Source: an uncultured Lachnospiraceae bacterium
Lineage (GTDB): Bacteria > Bacillota > Clostridia > Lachnospirales > Lachnospiraceae
Direction: 5' to 3'
Length of the DNA stretch: 54,181 nucleotides
Assembly: GCA_910588565.1 (NCBI GenBank)
Contig: CAJUPF010000012.1
Coordinates: forward strand, 1 to 54,181
Within the stretch, counting starts at the first letter, position 1, and each line of letters begins with the position of its first letter. Positions 10,085 to 17,707 of the stretch are shown one piece after another. Both the position numbers and the translations under genes were made by a program. The notes beneath the pieces were generated by a model, which saw only the letters and a program-made list of their open reading frames with translations, ran no database searches and was not told the origin of the DNA.

Positions 10085-10702
10085 ATGAATTATATCTTAG
10101 CGTCCGCTTCGCCGCGGAGAAAAGAATTACTGCAGCAGATAGGGCTTTCTTTTGAGGTGATTCCTGCCTGCAAAGAGGAAAAGATCCGGTTTGAAAAACC
10201 AGAAGATGCTGTTATGGATCTTTCCTGGCAGAAGGCGATGGAAATCGCAGAAAAACGGGCAGGATTGGATGTGCCTGAGGTTATTATAGGGGCGGATACA
10301 GTGGTAGTTCTAGATGGCCGGATTCTGGGCAAACCAAAGGATACAGAAGATGCGTTTTGTATGCTTTCGCGTTTGCAGGGGAACAGCCATAAAGTGTATA
10401 CAGGAGTGACTCTGATCCGCAGAAAACGGGATGTCTGTGAATCCTATGGTTTTTATGAGGAAACGGAAGTAACCATGTATCCGGTAAGCGAAGAGGAGCG
10501 CCGCCTGTACATAGCGACGGGGGAACCGATGGATAAAGCCGGCGCCTATGGGATACAGGGACGGGGCGCCGTTTTTATCCAAAAGATACATGGAGATTAT
10601 AATAATGTAGTCGGCCTTCCGGTGGCATCTGTTTATCAGGAACTGAAAAACAAGGGTATGCTGCCTGTTGCATTTCACACCCAGGCGGGATGTGTAACAT
10701 AG
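10085..10702 (+). CDS. maf: Maf family nucleotide pyrophosphatase
   Basis: Hydrolyses non-canonical or modified nucleoside triphosphates (dTTP/UTP/m5UTP class in this family) to monophosphate and pyrophosphate. The family signature LASASPRRKELL is at the N-terminus, followed by VIIGADTVVVLDGRILGKP, the VYTGVTLI strand and MDKAGAYGIQGRGA with the catalytic Asp region; the length of about 205 residues is normal. A GTG at 10076 overlaps the addA stop, but the GAGG at 10071-10074 fits the ATG at 10085 far better, giving the usual MNYILASASPRR start. It is the last gene of the addB-addA-maf run. Confidence 0.93.
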   Translation: MNYILASASPRRKELLQQIGLSFEVIPACKEEKIRFEKPEDAVMDLSWQKAMEIAEKRAGLDVPEVIIGADTVVVLDGRILGKPKDTEDAFCMLSRLQGNSHKVYTGVTLIRRKRDVCESYGFYEETEVTMYPVSEEERRLYIATGEPMDKAGAYGIQGRGAVFIQKIHGDYNNVVGLPVASVYQELKNKGMLPVAFHTQAGCVT

Positions 10703-10705
10703 GCA

Positions 10706-10734
10706 TTGCTATTTTGGGAAAAACGTACTATAGT
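10706..10734 (+). promoter_or_regulatory. promoter before the small acidic protein
   Basis: TTGCTA (706-711 of this kilobase) and TATAGT (729-734) are spaced by 17 bases. They lie about 30 bases before the next ATG and after the maf stop, so the following genes probably form a new transcript. Confidence 0.6.
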
Positions 10735-10765
10735 AGTTTTATAAAAAACGAAACGAGGGGATGTT

Positions 10766-11035
10766 ATGCAAACAGGAACGTATGATATGGAATGTCTGGA
10801 AGTTTTTTTAAAGAAGCAGCGGCAGCTGTTCCGGGAAGAGGTAGCTTCCAATCTGGAAGAAGCGGAGGCTTTCCTGGAGGACTGCCTGGCAGTTGTATGC
10901 CAGGATCTGCAGGAAGTGAAAGACTATTTTGAAGAGGAAGGCATGGATATTTCCGGCATGGATGATCAGGAGCTGGAAGAAGCCAGCGAAGTTTTTGCAC
11001 TGCCGGATGGAAGATATCTGGTTGTGGAAGGTTAG
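10766..11035 (+). CDS. small acidic conserved protein of unknown function
   Basis: An 89-residue acidic protein. The body is helical and rich in Glu (NLEEAEAFLEDCLAVV, LQEVKDYFEEEGMDISGMDD), and it closes with a short predicted beta end, FALPDGRYLVVEG. No signal peptide, membrane segment or catalytic motif is visible. GAGGGG precedes the ATG at a good distance and a clear promoter lies upstream. It is followed after 55 bases by a foldase lipoprotein gene. I do not recognise a named family; the coding assignment is secure, the function unknown. Confidence 0.75.
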   Translation: MQTGTYDMECLEVFLKKQRQLFREEVASNLEEAEAFLEDCLAVVCQDLQEVKDYFEEEGMDISGMDDQELEEASEVFALPDGRYLVVEG

Positions 11036-11090
11036 AGCTTGTTTGGCATATCTGAACGATTATGAAGAACAGGATTGGAATGGGATACGT

Positions 11091-12071
11091 ATGAAGAATA
11101 GAATCAGGGCGCTGACAGGATTGCTTGTATCTGCGCTGTTTTTCTGCGGCTGCAGTATCGGCGGCAGAGAGGTAACGATTACAAATGGTTTGGAAAGCCA
11201 GGAAGTTTTTAAAATCGGAAGTGAGATTTGCACGCTCCCGCAGGCAAAGCTGTATCTGGCTAATTATCAGAATATGTATGGGAAAAGTTATGGAATCGAT
11301 CTGTGGGAACAGGGGTTTCAGAAGAAAAAGCTGAGAAAATATATCAAAGAGATCACGCTTTCGGAAATGACGAAAATTGTCTGTATGGAGCTTCTGGCCA
11401 AAAACCAGGATATTTCTCTTTCCCAGGAGGAAAAGCAGGATATCAAAGAGGCGGCGAAAGTTTATTATCAGTCTTTGAATGAAGAAGAGCTTGCATTTAC
11501 CGGCGCGGCCGAAGCGGATGTTGTATCGATGTACGAAGATTATGCCCTGGCCAGTAAAGTGTATCATGTTCTGACGGAAGGGGTAGACGAAGAGGTCAGT
11601 GATGATGAGGCTAGAATTATGGAAGCGATGCAGATTTATGTAAAAAATCAGGCTGAGGCAGATGAAGTGGCGGCTAAATTAGAGGCAGGAGAAGATTTTT
11701 CAGCGGTTGCAAGCAATTATAACCAGAAACCTGCAATAGAGATTACATTTGGCAGAGGAGAGATGCCAAAGGAAGTGGAGAACGAGGCGTTTGAGCTGGA
11801 TAATGAAGAAGTTTCTTCCTGTATTCCGGCCGATGAGGGTTTTTATTTTATGAAATGCATCAACAAGTTTAATGAAGAGCTGACGGACGCCAATAAATTC
11901 AAAATTGTAGAAGCAAGGGAAAAAGAGGCATTTGATGATACCTACGAAGAATTTGTTTCCGGGCTTTCTTCAGAGCTAAATCAAGAAGCCTGGGATGATA
12001 TTGTGCTGGTTACGGATGGAAGTATTACAACAGACAGTTTTTTTGAAACGATAGAAGAGGCGCTGAACTGA
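11091..12071 (+). CDS. PpiC-type peptidyl-prolyl isomerase lipoprotein (PrsA-like foldase)
   Basis: Predicted surface-anchored foldase that helps secreted proteins fold. The ATG at 11091 gives MKNRIRALTGLLVSALFF followed by CGC, a basic n-region, a hydrophobic core and cysteines suited to lipoprotein processing, although the lipobox is not classical. The frame is open further upstream (to 10929), but that part overlaps the previous gene and is rejected. After a helical region comes a parvulin-like domain at about residues 175-260: VKNQAEADEVAAKLEAGEDF, then FGRGEMPKEVENEAF and a YFMKCINKF strand. Most of the parvulin pattern is present, but it is short and divergent, so isomerase activity itself is uncertain. 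Confidence 0.8.
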   Translation: MKNRIRALTGLLVSALFFCGCSIGGREVTITNGLESQEVFKIGSEICTLPQAKLYLANYQNMYGKSYGIDLWEQGFQKKKLRKYIKEITLSEMTKIVCMELLAKNQDISLSQEEKQDIKEAAKVYYQSLNEEELAFTGAAEADVVSMYEDYALASKVYHVLTEGVDEEVSDDEARIMEAMQIYVKNQAEADEVAAKLEAGEDFSAVASNYNQKPAIEITFGRGEMPKEVENEAFELDNEEVSSCIPADEGFYFMKCINKFNEELTDANKFKIVEAREKEAFDDTYEEFVSGLSSELNQEAWDDIVLVTDGSITTDSFFETIEEALN

Positions 12072-12554
12072 CATCTCTGCATGCCGTTCCGGTTCGCTTT
12101 TTGCAAACGTATTGGCTCTAAAATGCGGCTGCAATGTAGGGACGTTTACCTGTGCGGCCGGAATGAAATGCAGAGCTTAGGAAGCTGTTTTATAATAATG
12201 TGGGCGGCCAGATCCGAAGGTCGCCTAATTTTTCCAGTGTATCTTTTGGCGGTTTTTCCGTTTCTATATCCGGATCTTCAATATTCGGCAGATTTCTGTT
12301 TTTGGAACCTCCATTGTGGAAAACGGAGGACAGACGGAGATTTGCTGCCTGGTTTAGACTTTTTTCATCCATAGTATTCCCTTTCTGAATATTGGTTTTA
12401 AGCATTATAAAACCTGAACTGTGGCTTTACATGTTCAGGTATTGTTTAGTCTGCGCAGGATATAAAAATTCATGTCAGGGAATCCATAACAATCTCTGGT
12501 TGCAGTTCCAGATTTGCCGCATATGATGAAAAAAAGAACTTTTTTGGAAATTCT
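12072..12554. other. intergenic region between the foldase and the LysM-GH18 gene
   Basis: Only the possible 60-residue minus-strand ORF is visible. I looked for sporulation sigma-E, G or K type promoters before the GH18 gene; CATATGAT at 12520-12527 resembles a sigma-E -10, but no matching -35 is found. Confidence 0.4.
12190..12372 (-). CDS. possible small protein, 60 residues
   Basis: Minus-strand ORF starting MDEKSLNQAANLRLSSVFHN and ending LGDLRIWPPTLL. AAAGGGA lies 5 bases before the ATG, and a TATAAT-like box with a weak TGTAAA upstream sits in the leader. The composition (charged, proline-rich, no membrane segment) looks like real coding sequence rather than a shadow, and nothing is encoded opposite. 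No family recognised. Confidence 0.42.
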   Translation of the reverse strand: MDEKSLNQAANLRLSSVFHNGGSKNRNLPNIEDPDIETEKPPKDTLEKLGDLRIWPPTLL

Positions 12555-13274
12555 ATGGAAATTTATGTTGTGAAAGCGGGGGATACCGTGGATCAGATAG
12601 CAAAAGCATATCAGGTTCCGGCAGAAGAGCTGACTTATATCAATCAGATTTTTGCTCCTTATCCTCTGGCAATCGGCCAGTCTCTGCTGATCCCTGGCGA
12701 TGCTGCAGATTTTGAGCGGCCGGCTGCCCGGATTAACGGGTATGCTTATCCCTATATCAATGACTGGATACTGCGGCAGACACTGCCATATCTGACAGAA
12801 CTGTCGGTGTTTTCTTATGGATTTACACCGGAGGGGAGCCTGATTGATCCGGCATTGGATGATACCTTTATGATTGAACAGGCATATACGTTTGGAGCGC
12901 TGCCGATTTTGACTTTGACGCCGTTTGGAGAAGACGGGCAGTTTAATAATTTCCTGATTCATACTGTGGTACAGTCAGAAGAGGCTTCGGCGAATCTTAC
13001 GGCTGCACTGGTGGAGATCGTGAACCAGAAAGGGTATGCCGGAGTGGATATTGATTTTGAATATATCCTGGCGGAAGATCGGGATGCTTTTACGGCGTTT
13101 GTCTGGCGCGTGGCAGAGGCTATGCGCAGTATTGGAAAGCAGACTTCGGTTGCGCTTGCGCCAAAGCAGTCTGCAGATCAGAAGGGACTGCTGTATGAGG
13201 GAAAAGATTACAGAGGATTGGGAGAGGCGGCGGATTATGTGTTGCTTATGACGTATGAATGGGGGTATACATAG
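12555..13274 (+). CDS. 5' part of an interrupted LysM-GH18 spore-type hydrolase (YaaH/SleL-like)
   Basis: Encodes one LysM domain (residues 1-47: YVVKAGDTVDQIAKAYQVP ... IGQSLLIPG) and the first two thirds of a glycoside hydrolase family 18 barrel. The GH18 active-site motif is GVDIDFEY with catalytic Glu169. Relatives (B. subtilis YaaH, SleL) are spore-associated N-acetylglucosaminidases that act on cortex fragments. The frame runs LLMTYEWGYT and then hits TAG at 13272-13274, exactly where the serine-recombinase element begins. The missing part is at 25433-25856. As it stands the product lacks the last third of the barrel and is unlikely to fold. The ribosome site is weak (TTGGAA). Confidence 0.9.
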   Translation: MEIYVVKAGDTVDQIAKAYQVPAEELTYINQIFAPYPLAIGQSLLIPGDAADFERPAARINGYAYPYINDWILRQTLPYLTELSVFSYGFTPEGSLIDPALDDTFMIEQAYTFGALPILTLTPFGEDGQFNNFLIHTVVQSEEASANLTAALVEIVNQKGYAGVDIDFEYILAEDRDAFTAFVWRVAEAMRSIGKQTSVALAPKQSADQKGLLYEGKDYRGLGEAADYVLLMTYEWGYT

Positions 13275-13300
13275 TCCTGTATAAGATATAGGTTATAAAT
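13261..13300. other. attL of the integrated element
   Basis: Junction between the GH18 gene and the element. The core ACATA (13269-13273) is shared with attR at 25428-25432. The element-side arm TATAAGATATAGGTTATA is at 13280-13297 and is the near-perfect inverse of the arm at 25401-25418. The gene-side arm is GGGGGTAT. Confidence 0.85.
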
Positions 13301-14909
13301 TTTTGTATTCCGGGAGCTTTGGGAATACATCTAACTGGAAGTTTGCATTGTTGCGCTGAAACTTTTTATTCGGTGCGTCTTTGATATAATCTATATGGCT
13401 GAGCACATTTTTCAGCAGTTCGTTTTTGGCGGAGGCGTCTTCCGTATTTCGATAAGCTTCTATCACATGACGCACGTTGGGAATAAAAGAAGACATGTCA
13501 TATTCTGTTTTTCGATCCTGTCTGAGGCTGTTTTGTAATCGCAGCCGCTTCTGTTCGGATGCGCTGATTTTGTCTGTAAGCAGTGCAAGCCGTTCCTGGA
13601 AAATGTCTACCGTATAGACGCCCTGTTCTAAAAGGTCATAGGTGCGTTTTTTTTGTTCCTGAAGGGATTGCAGTTCTGTTTCACAGTTACGGAGGGCGTC
13701 TTCTTTAATAGAAATTTCATCTGCAAGGGAGATGACATTGATATTCTCATAGGTGAGATGATACCCATCCAGCCAGTTTTTTAAGGATTCTATGGTTTTT
13801 TCCTCTAAGAGGTACAATGGAGCGGAAACATTGCTGCAGCTGCGGTTTGGGCACATAAGGCTGTAATAGTTATCTTTTGTGCTGCTTTTTACACGGGTCA
13901 TAAGAGAGCCGCATTTACCGCATCGGAGGATGCCGGAGAGAGGGTTTTTTAATATCTTATTGCTGACAACTGGAGAAATGGGCCTTGCTTCTTTTAGAGC
14001 CTGCACCTGCCAGAAGACAGATTCTTCAATAATGGCCGGATGGAGGCCATCGTATATTTGAAAATCTGAGTTTTTTTCACGTATTTTCTTCACTTTGCCG
14101 TCTTCAAAAACGTTTCGTTGTATTTCTTTTCCCCAGCAGACTTTCCCTATGTACGTATGATTGTTCAGAATATCCTTGATCGAGGAAGGGGACCACTGTT
14201 TACTGTTTGCAGGCCGGATGCCCATGGAATCTAATTTTTTGCAGATGAGGTAATGCCCGAGCCGCTTTTTGCTGCCGTCTTCCTGTACTTCGCCGTTCAG
14301 GTACAAATCGTAAATAAGCCGGATGATTTTAGCCTGTTCCGGCAGGATTTTGAGCGTATAGCCTTTATCTTCTTTTAGTTTGACACGTTCGTATCCATAG
14401 GGCGCAGTGCTGGCAATCCATTTTCCTTCTTTTACGGATGCTGTGCGCCCACGCTGGATGCGGCGGTTGATGGTCTTGTATTCCCTGCGGCTCATAAACA
14501 GACCGAATTCAAAATATTCTTCGTCAAATTCATCGTTTGGATCATAGATTTTGGCAGGGGTGATGATGGGCGTTTCAGAGAATTTAAAGCACTTGGCGAT
14601 AGTTCCCTGATCGTTTGTATCACCGCGGGCAAGACGTTCTACTTCAACCACAAGAACACCGTCACAATGGCCATTGCTGATATCTTGCAGCAGTTCACGA
14701 ACGGCAGGGCGATCCTGAATGGTTTCTGCAGAAACGATTTCCCGGTAGAATCTGGAAATTGTAATGTGAAGCCGTCCGGCCAGTTCCAGCAGCATATGTT
14801 CATGGCGGGCAAGTGTTTCACCCTCTCCATGCGCTTCTGCATCCCGGTCAGCGCGGCTTTTGCGCAGATATGCATAGTAGGTTCCGTTTGGATTTAGGGT
14901 TTGGCTCAT
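13293..14909 (-). CDS. large serine recombinase
   Basis: Site-specific DNA integrase/excisionase of the large serine family, 538 residues. The N-terminal resolvase domain has YAYLRKSRADRD with the nucleophile Ser18, followed by VLVVEVERLARG. A recombinase domain (PYGYERVK to about LNNHTYIGKVCWG) follows, then a zinc ribbon CGKCGSLM ... CPNRSC and a C-terminal coiled coil (ETELQSLQEQKKRTYDLL onward). The ATG at 14909 has AAAGGAG seven bases before it; the open frame extends 42 codons further upstream but through the hairpin leader, so I reject that start. The gene lies next to attL and ends about 20 bases from the crossover core, as is typical for such elements. Confidence 0.95.
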   Translation of the reverse strand: MSQTLNPNGTYYAYLRKSRADRDAEAHGEGETLARHEHMLLELAGRLHITISRFYREIVSAETIQDRPAVRELLQDISNGHCDGVLVVEVERLARGDTNDQGTIAKCFKFSETPIITPAKIYDPNDEFDEEYFEFGLFMSRREYKTINRRIQRGRTASVKEGKWIASTAPYGYERVKLKEDKGYTLKILPEQAKIIRLIYDLYLNGEVQEDGSKKRLGHYLICKKLDSMGIRPANSKQWSPSSIKDILNNHTYIGKVCWGKEIQRNVFEDGKVKKIREKNSDFQIYDGLHPAIIEESVFWQVQALKEARPISPVVSNKILKNPLSGILRCGKCGSLMTRVKSSTKDNYYSLMCPNRSCSNVSAPLYLLEEKTIESLKNWLDGYHLTYENINVISLADEISIKEDALRNCETELQSLQEQKKRTYDLLEQGVYTVDIFQERLALLTDKISASEQKRLRLQNSLRQDRKTEYDMSSFIPNVRHVIEAYRNTEDASAKNELLKNVLSHIDYIKDAPNKKFQRNNANFQLDVFPKLPEYKNL

Positions 14910-14994
14910 ACGATCACTCCTTTGTAAATGGTTATGCAAAAATGGGTATAAAAATAACAGCCTGTGGATGGACATACTTGAATCCAGACATGAA

Positions 14995-15052
14995 CATAAG
15001 CCCATAACTGATTGGCGTATATATCTGTGTTCCAATCAGTTGTGGGCTTATG
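14995..15052. repeat. long inverted repeat in the recombinase leader
   Basis: Arms at 14995-15015 and 15032-15052 are complementary at 20 of 21 positions with a 16-base loop. It lies between the XRE gene (stop at 15072) and the recombinase start (14909). There is no T-run on the minus strand after it, so a simple terminator is unlikely; an attenuator, RNA processing site or operator is possible. Confidence 0.85.
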
Positions 15053-15071
15053 CTAAATATCTTTCCGGCAG

Positions 15072-15335
15072 CTAGATATCCGTTTTGACATCGTTCTGCT
15101 CTGCCAGCAGCCATTCAAGATTCACTTTTAAAACCTTAGCAAAAGTCATCAGTTCATAATCAGCGACAAACCGGGCGCCGATTTCAATTCTGCTGATGCT
15201 GTCACGTTCAAGCGTAATGCCTTCTGTCTGCATTTTCGCAGCCAGTTCGGATTGTGACATCCGCCTGCTGGATCTGGCAAGCCGGATTTTATTGCCGCAA
15301 ATATTCTTTTTTCCTTCGTAGTCATATATTTTCAC
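15072..15335 (-). CDS. XRE-family transcriptional regulator of the element
   Basis: An 87-residue DNA-binding protein with a Cro/C1-type helix-turn-helix: NKIRLARSSRRMSQSELAAKM, the recognition part ERDSISRIEIGARF, then LMTFAKVLKVNLEWLLAEQ. The start is GTG at 15335, with AGAAGGA at the right distance. The GTG overlaps the TGA of a tiny Cys-rich ORF as GTGA, suggesting translational coupling. It is upstream of and codirectional with the recombinase, so it is the likely switch for recombinase expression. Palindromes at 15453-15507 and 15559-15575 in the divergent intergenic region are candidate operators. Confidence 0.88.
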   Translation of the reverse strand: MKIYDYEGKKNICGNKIRLARSSRRMSQSELAAKMQTEGITLERDSISRIEIGARFVADYELMTFAKVLKVNLEWLLAEQNDVKTDI

Positions 15336-15460
15336 GTTAAATCCTTCTTATGTAGTACTGGTTTTGGAATGAACCGGAGGCATTCAGGGCAGAAAGCACA
15401 TCTTATGATGTACGCCGCTCCAAAATGCTCTGGCTCTTCCTTGCAGGCGTTGCATTTCAC
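15332..15460 (-). CDS. tiny Cys-rich (zinc-ribbon-like) ORF coupled to xre
   Basis: From GTG 15460 this frame gives 42 residues: VKCNACKEEPEHFGAAY, then IIRCAFCPECLRFIPKPV and a short basic tail. Two pairs of cysteines (CNAC and CAFCPEC) look like a small zinc-binding fold. It ends in the GTGA overlap with the XRE start. The frame is open about 30 codons further upstream but has no ATG, so either the GTG is the start or the gene has lost its N-terminus. The ribosome site for the GTG is poor. Confidence 0.4.
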   Translation of the reverse strand: MKCNACKEEPEHFGAAYIIRCAFCPECLRFIPKPVLHKKDLT

Positions 15461-15507
15461 ACCGGATGATACGAAATATTCGCCAAAACTGGCGTGGGTG
15501 TGAAATG
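15453..15507. repeat. nested inverted repeat upstream of xre
   Basis: CATTTCACAC (15453-15462) pairs with GTGTGAAATG (15498-15507), and inside lies CGCCA-aaac-TGGCG (15481-15494). It overlaps the Cys-rich ORF and could be an operator of the element's regulator or an RNA structure. Confidence 0.7.
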
Positions 15508-15550
15508 TAACCGAACTGCTATTTGTCTGTGTTAAAACCCAGCATTCTTT

Positions 15551-15580
15551 TTGACATTATCATATAAAATATGATAAAGT
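15551..15580 (+). promoter_or_regulatory. promoter of the metalloprotease gene with internal palindrome
   Basis: TTGACA (15551-15556) is followed after 18 bases by TAAAGT (15575-15580). The spacer contains the perfect palindrome ATCATAT-AAA-ATATGAT (15559-15575), placed to block RNA polymerase if bound by a repressor such as the neighbouring XRE protein. Confidence 0.6.
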
Positions 15581-15659
15581 GTGTTAAAGATCAGAAATTG
15601 CAAAAATAATTAAATTATTTGCAAAATCAGCACAAATTTAAGAAAAGGAGAAGGAATGT

Positions 15660-17687
15660 ATGGGGTATCAAAACCGTAGGGGATGTATGGCGATGATTGC
15701 GGCGGTATTCGTTTTTATCGGCAGTTTTTGGCCGTCGGATATTGCAGCGCAGGAACCGGCCGGCGCGGTAAGGGAGGCTGCGTCGGACAAGCCAAAAGTT
15801 GTGGAGGCAAGGCTGATTAACAGTCGTGACATTGAGCTTTACTGGAGCCAGGAGGTCACGGGAGCAGGACCGCAGGATGAGGGACATTTTACTGTTACAG
15901 TGGGTGGTGTGGACAATCCTCTTTACAACAGCTGGTATGAGGGGCCGATTGTTTACTATAACCAGAAGACGTCAATTCGTCTGAAAAATCCGATTCAGAA
16001 GATCGAACAGATGGGTGAAAATGAAAAACTGCAGACTTCCACGGAGCTGCCGGAGATAAAGGTGACTGTGAAAGGGGAGGCGGTAAAAAATGCAGGAGGC
16101 GTTTTTGCAGACGAAGCAGTGATTACTGTGGGTTCTTATATACCGTTTTATCGGAAGCAGCGGACGCTTGCCTGTGGGGTAAAAGTACTTGGTTCAGAGA
16201 CGGTAAGCGATGCGGCTATGGACAAGGCAAAAGAGATGCTGGAAGTAGTTCTGAATAATCAACGGATGGCGGAACGAATGGGAGCGTCCGGCTGTATGCT
16301 GGGTGTTTATGGGAAAGGGAATATTGCCTATGATATTCCGGAACACCGTTATACATATGACGAGAATTATCTGTATGTGGAAGGGTTTGGAGGACCGCCG
16401 CTTGCCTCTATCAAAGATGCCAACGTACTGCGTTTCAGAACGGGGGATTATACGACCGGTTACCGGGATGAAAGTATTTTAGTGCATGAATTTGGGCATA
16501 CGGTCAAATATTATGGGCTCACAGAGGAACAGCAGAAGGAATGGACCAGGATTTATCAGAAATCCACAGGTGCAGGCAAGTGGGCCAATACCTATGCCGG
16601 TTCCAATGAGGATGAGTATTTTGCGACACTTTCCGCGATGTGGTTTAACGCCATGGACGATACCTGGGACGGTGAAGTGGACGGCGTCCGGGGGCCTATC
16701 AATACCCGCATAGAATTGAAGGTCTATGACAGGGATGCATATGATTTTCTGGCTGCGATTTATCCGGAGGATATTTATCTGCCGCAGCCCTGGGAGAATG
16801 GAACTGTGCCCAATAATTTTGTATACGCCTGCAGTGTGACATTTAGCTATGAAGAAGGCGGTCTGGAAAAAACGGAAATTGCCGCTGTAAAAAAAGGCGG
16901 CCGGATAGCGGAGGCTGAAATCCCTGTGCCGCAGAAAGAAGGATATATATTTTCCGGGTGGAAGAGCGGGGATACAGACGTAGATCTGACCCGGCCGATT
17001 ACGGCAGATCTTGAATTACAGGCAGCCTGGACCCCAAAAGAAGATTCCAAAGATCCGGAGAATCCCAATCCGGAAAAACCAAATCCGGGAGGTTCAGATG
17101 GGCAGGAACCGCAGGAGCCAGACATACCAGCGCCTCCAAATCCAGGGGGTTCTGATAATGCGCAGAATCCTGGTTCAGAAACAGAGGTTAAAAACTTTCA
17201 GGTGACATTCATTTATTTAAGTGGAAATAAGACGAAGCGTAAAGTCGTAACTGTAAAAGAAGGGGAAACACTTTTGGCATCTGATATTCCCATACCGGTC
17301 CGGAACGGTTATATATGTTCCGGCTGGACGAGCGGAGGGAAACGCTTTGCGCTGTCATCGGCTGTTACGTCCAATCTGGAGCTGAAGGTAAAGTGGACAA
17401 AAGTAACCGTAAAAAAACCATCGGTTTCTTCTGTAAAGGTAAAAGGAAGAAAGATGACAGTCGCTGTCAAAAAAGTTTCCGGCGGCAGCGGATATAAAGT
17501 GGCCTGGTCAAAAGATAATAAATTTAAAAAATCAGTAAAATCCAAGTTCATTACGAAGAATAAGCTGATACAGAGGAAAATGAAAAAAGGAACTTACTAT
17601 GTGAGAGTCCAGGCATATAAGCTGGATTCCGCAGGAAAAAAGGTGCTGTCCAAAGCATCGAAAGTAAGAAAAGTAACAGTGGGATAA
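15660..17687 (+). CDS. secreted zinc metalloprotease with InlB-type repeats
   Basis: A 675-residue exported protein. Residues 1-30 look like a signal peptide (hydrophobic MIAAVFVFIGSFW, then AAQ). The middle contains ESILVHEFGHTVKYYG, a HExxH-type zinc site (HEFGH, about residues 278-282), and downstream NEDEYFATLSAMWFN, which supplies candidate further ligands. Two Listeria-Bacteroides (InlB B) repeats follow, each with GYIxSGW (about 390-460 and 515-580), separated by a Pro/Gly/Asn-rich linker. A lysine-rich Fn3-like domain ends the protein, as in the GH127 gene downstream. Substrate unknown; with the GH127 neighbour, plant glycoproteins are a reasonable guess. Confidence 0.8.
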   Translation: MGYQNRRGCMAMIAAVFVFIGSFWPSDIAAQEPAGAVREAASDKPKVVEARLINSRDIELYWSQEVTGAGPQDEGHFTVTVGGVDNPLYNSWYEGPIVYYNQKTSIRLKNPIQKIEQMGENEKLQTSTELPEIKVTVKGEAVKNAGGVFADEAVITVGSYIPFYRKQRTLACGVKVLGSETVSDAAMDKAKEMLEVVLNNQRMAERMGASGCMLGVYGKGNIAYDIPEHRYTYDENYLYVEGFGGPPLASIKDANVLRFRTGDYTTGYRDESILVHEFGHTVKYYGLTEEQQKEWTRIYQKSTGAGKWANTYAGSNEDEYFATLSAMWFNAMDDTWDGEVDGVRGPINTRIELKVYDRDAYDFLAAIYPEDIYLPQPWENGTVPNNFVYACSVTFSYEEGGLEKTEIAAVKKGGRIAEAEIPVPQKEGYIFSGWKSGDTDVDLTRPITADLELQAAWTPKEDSKDPENPNPEKPNPGGSDGQEPQEPDIPAPPNPGGSDNAQNPGSETEVKNFQVTFIYLSGNKTKRKVVTVKEGETLLASDIPIPVRNGYICSGWTSGGKRFALSSAVTSNLELKVKWTKVTVKKPSVSSVKVKGRKMTVAVKKVSGGSGYKVAWSKDNKFKKSVKSKFITKNKLIQRKMKKGTYYVRVQAYKLDSAGKKVLSKASKVRKVTVG

Positions 17688-17707
17688 GTCAGTATAAGGT
17701 GTGGGGA

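Noticed and set aside
10929..11090. Longer N-terminus for the foldase lipoprotein
   Set aside because: It would overlap the previous gene in another frame and bury the lipoprotein signal; ATG 11091 gives a proper signal.
14995..15052. Invertible promoter flanked by inverted repeats near a recombinase
   Set aside because: Only 16 bases lie between the arms, too short for a promoter or for inversion by a large serine recombinase.
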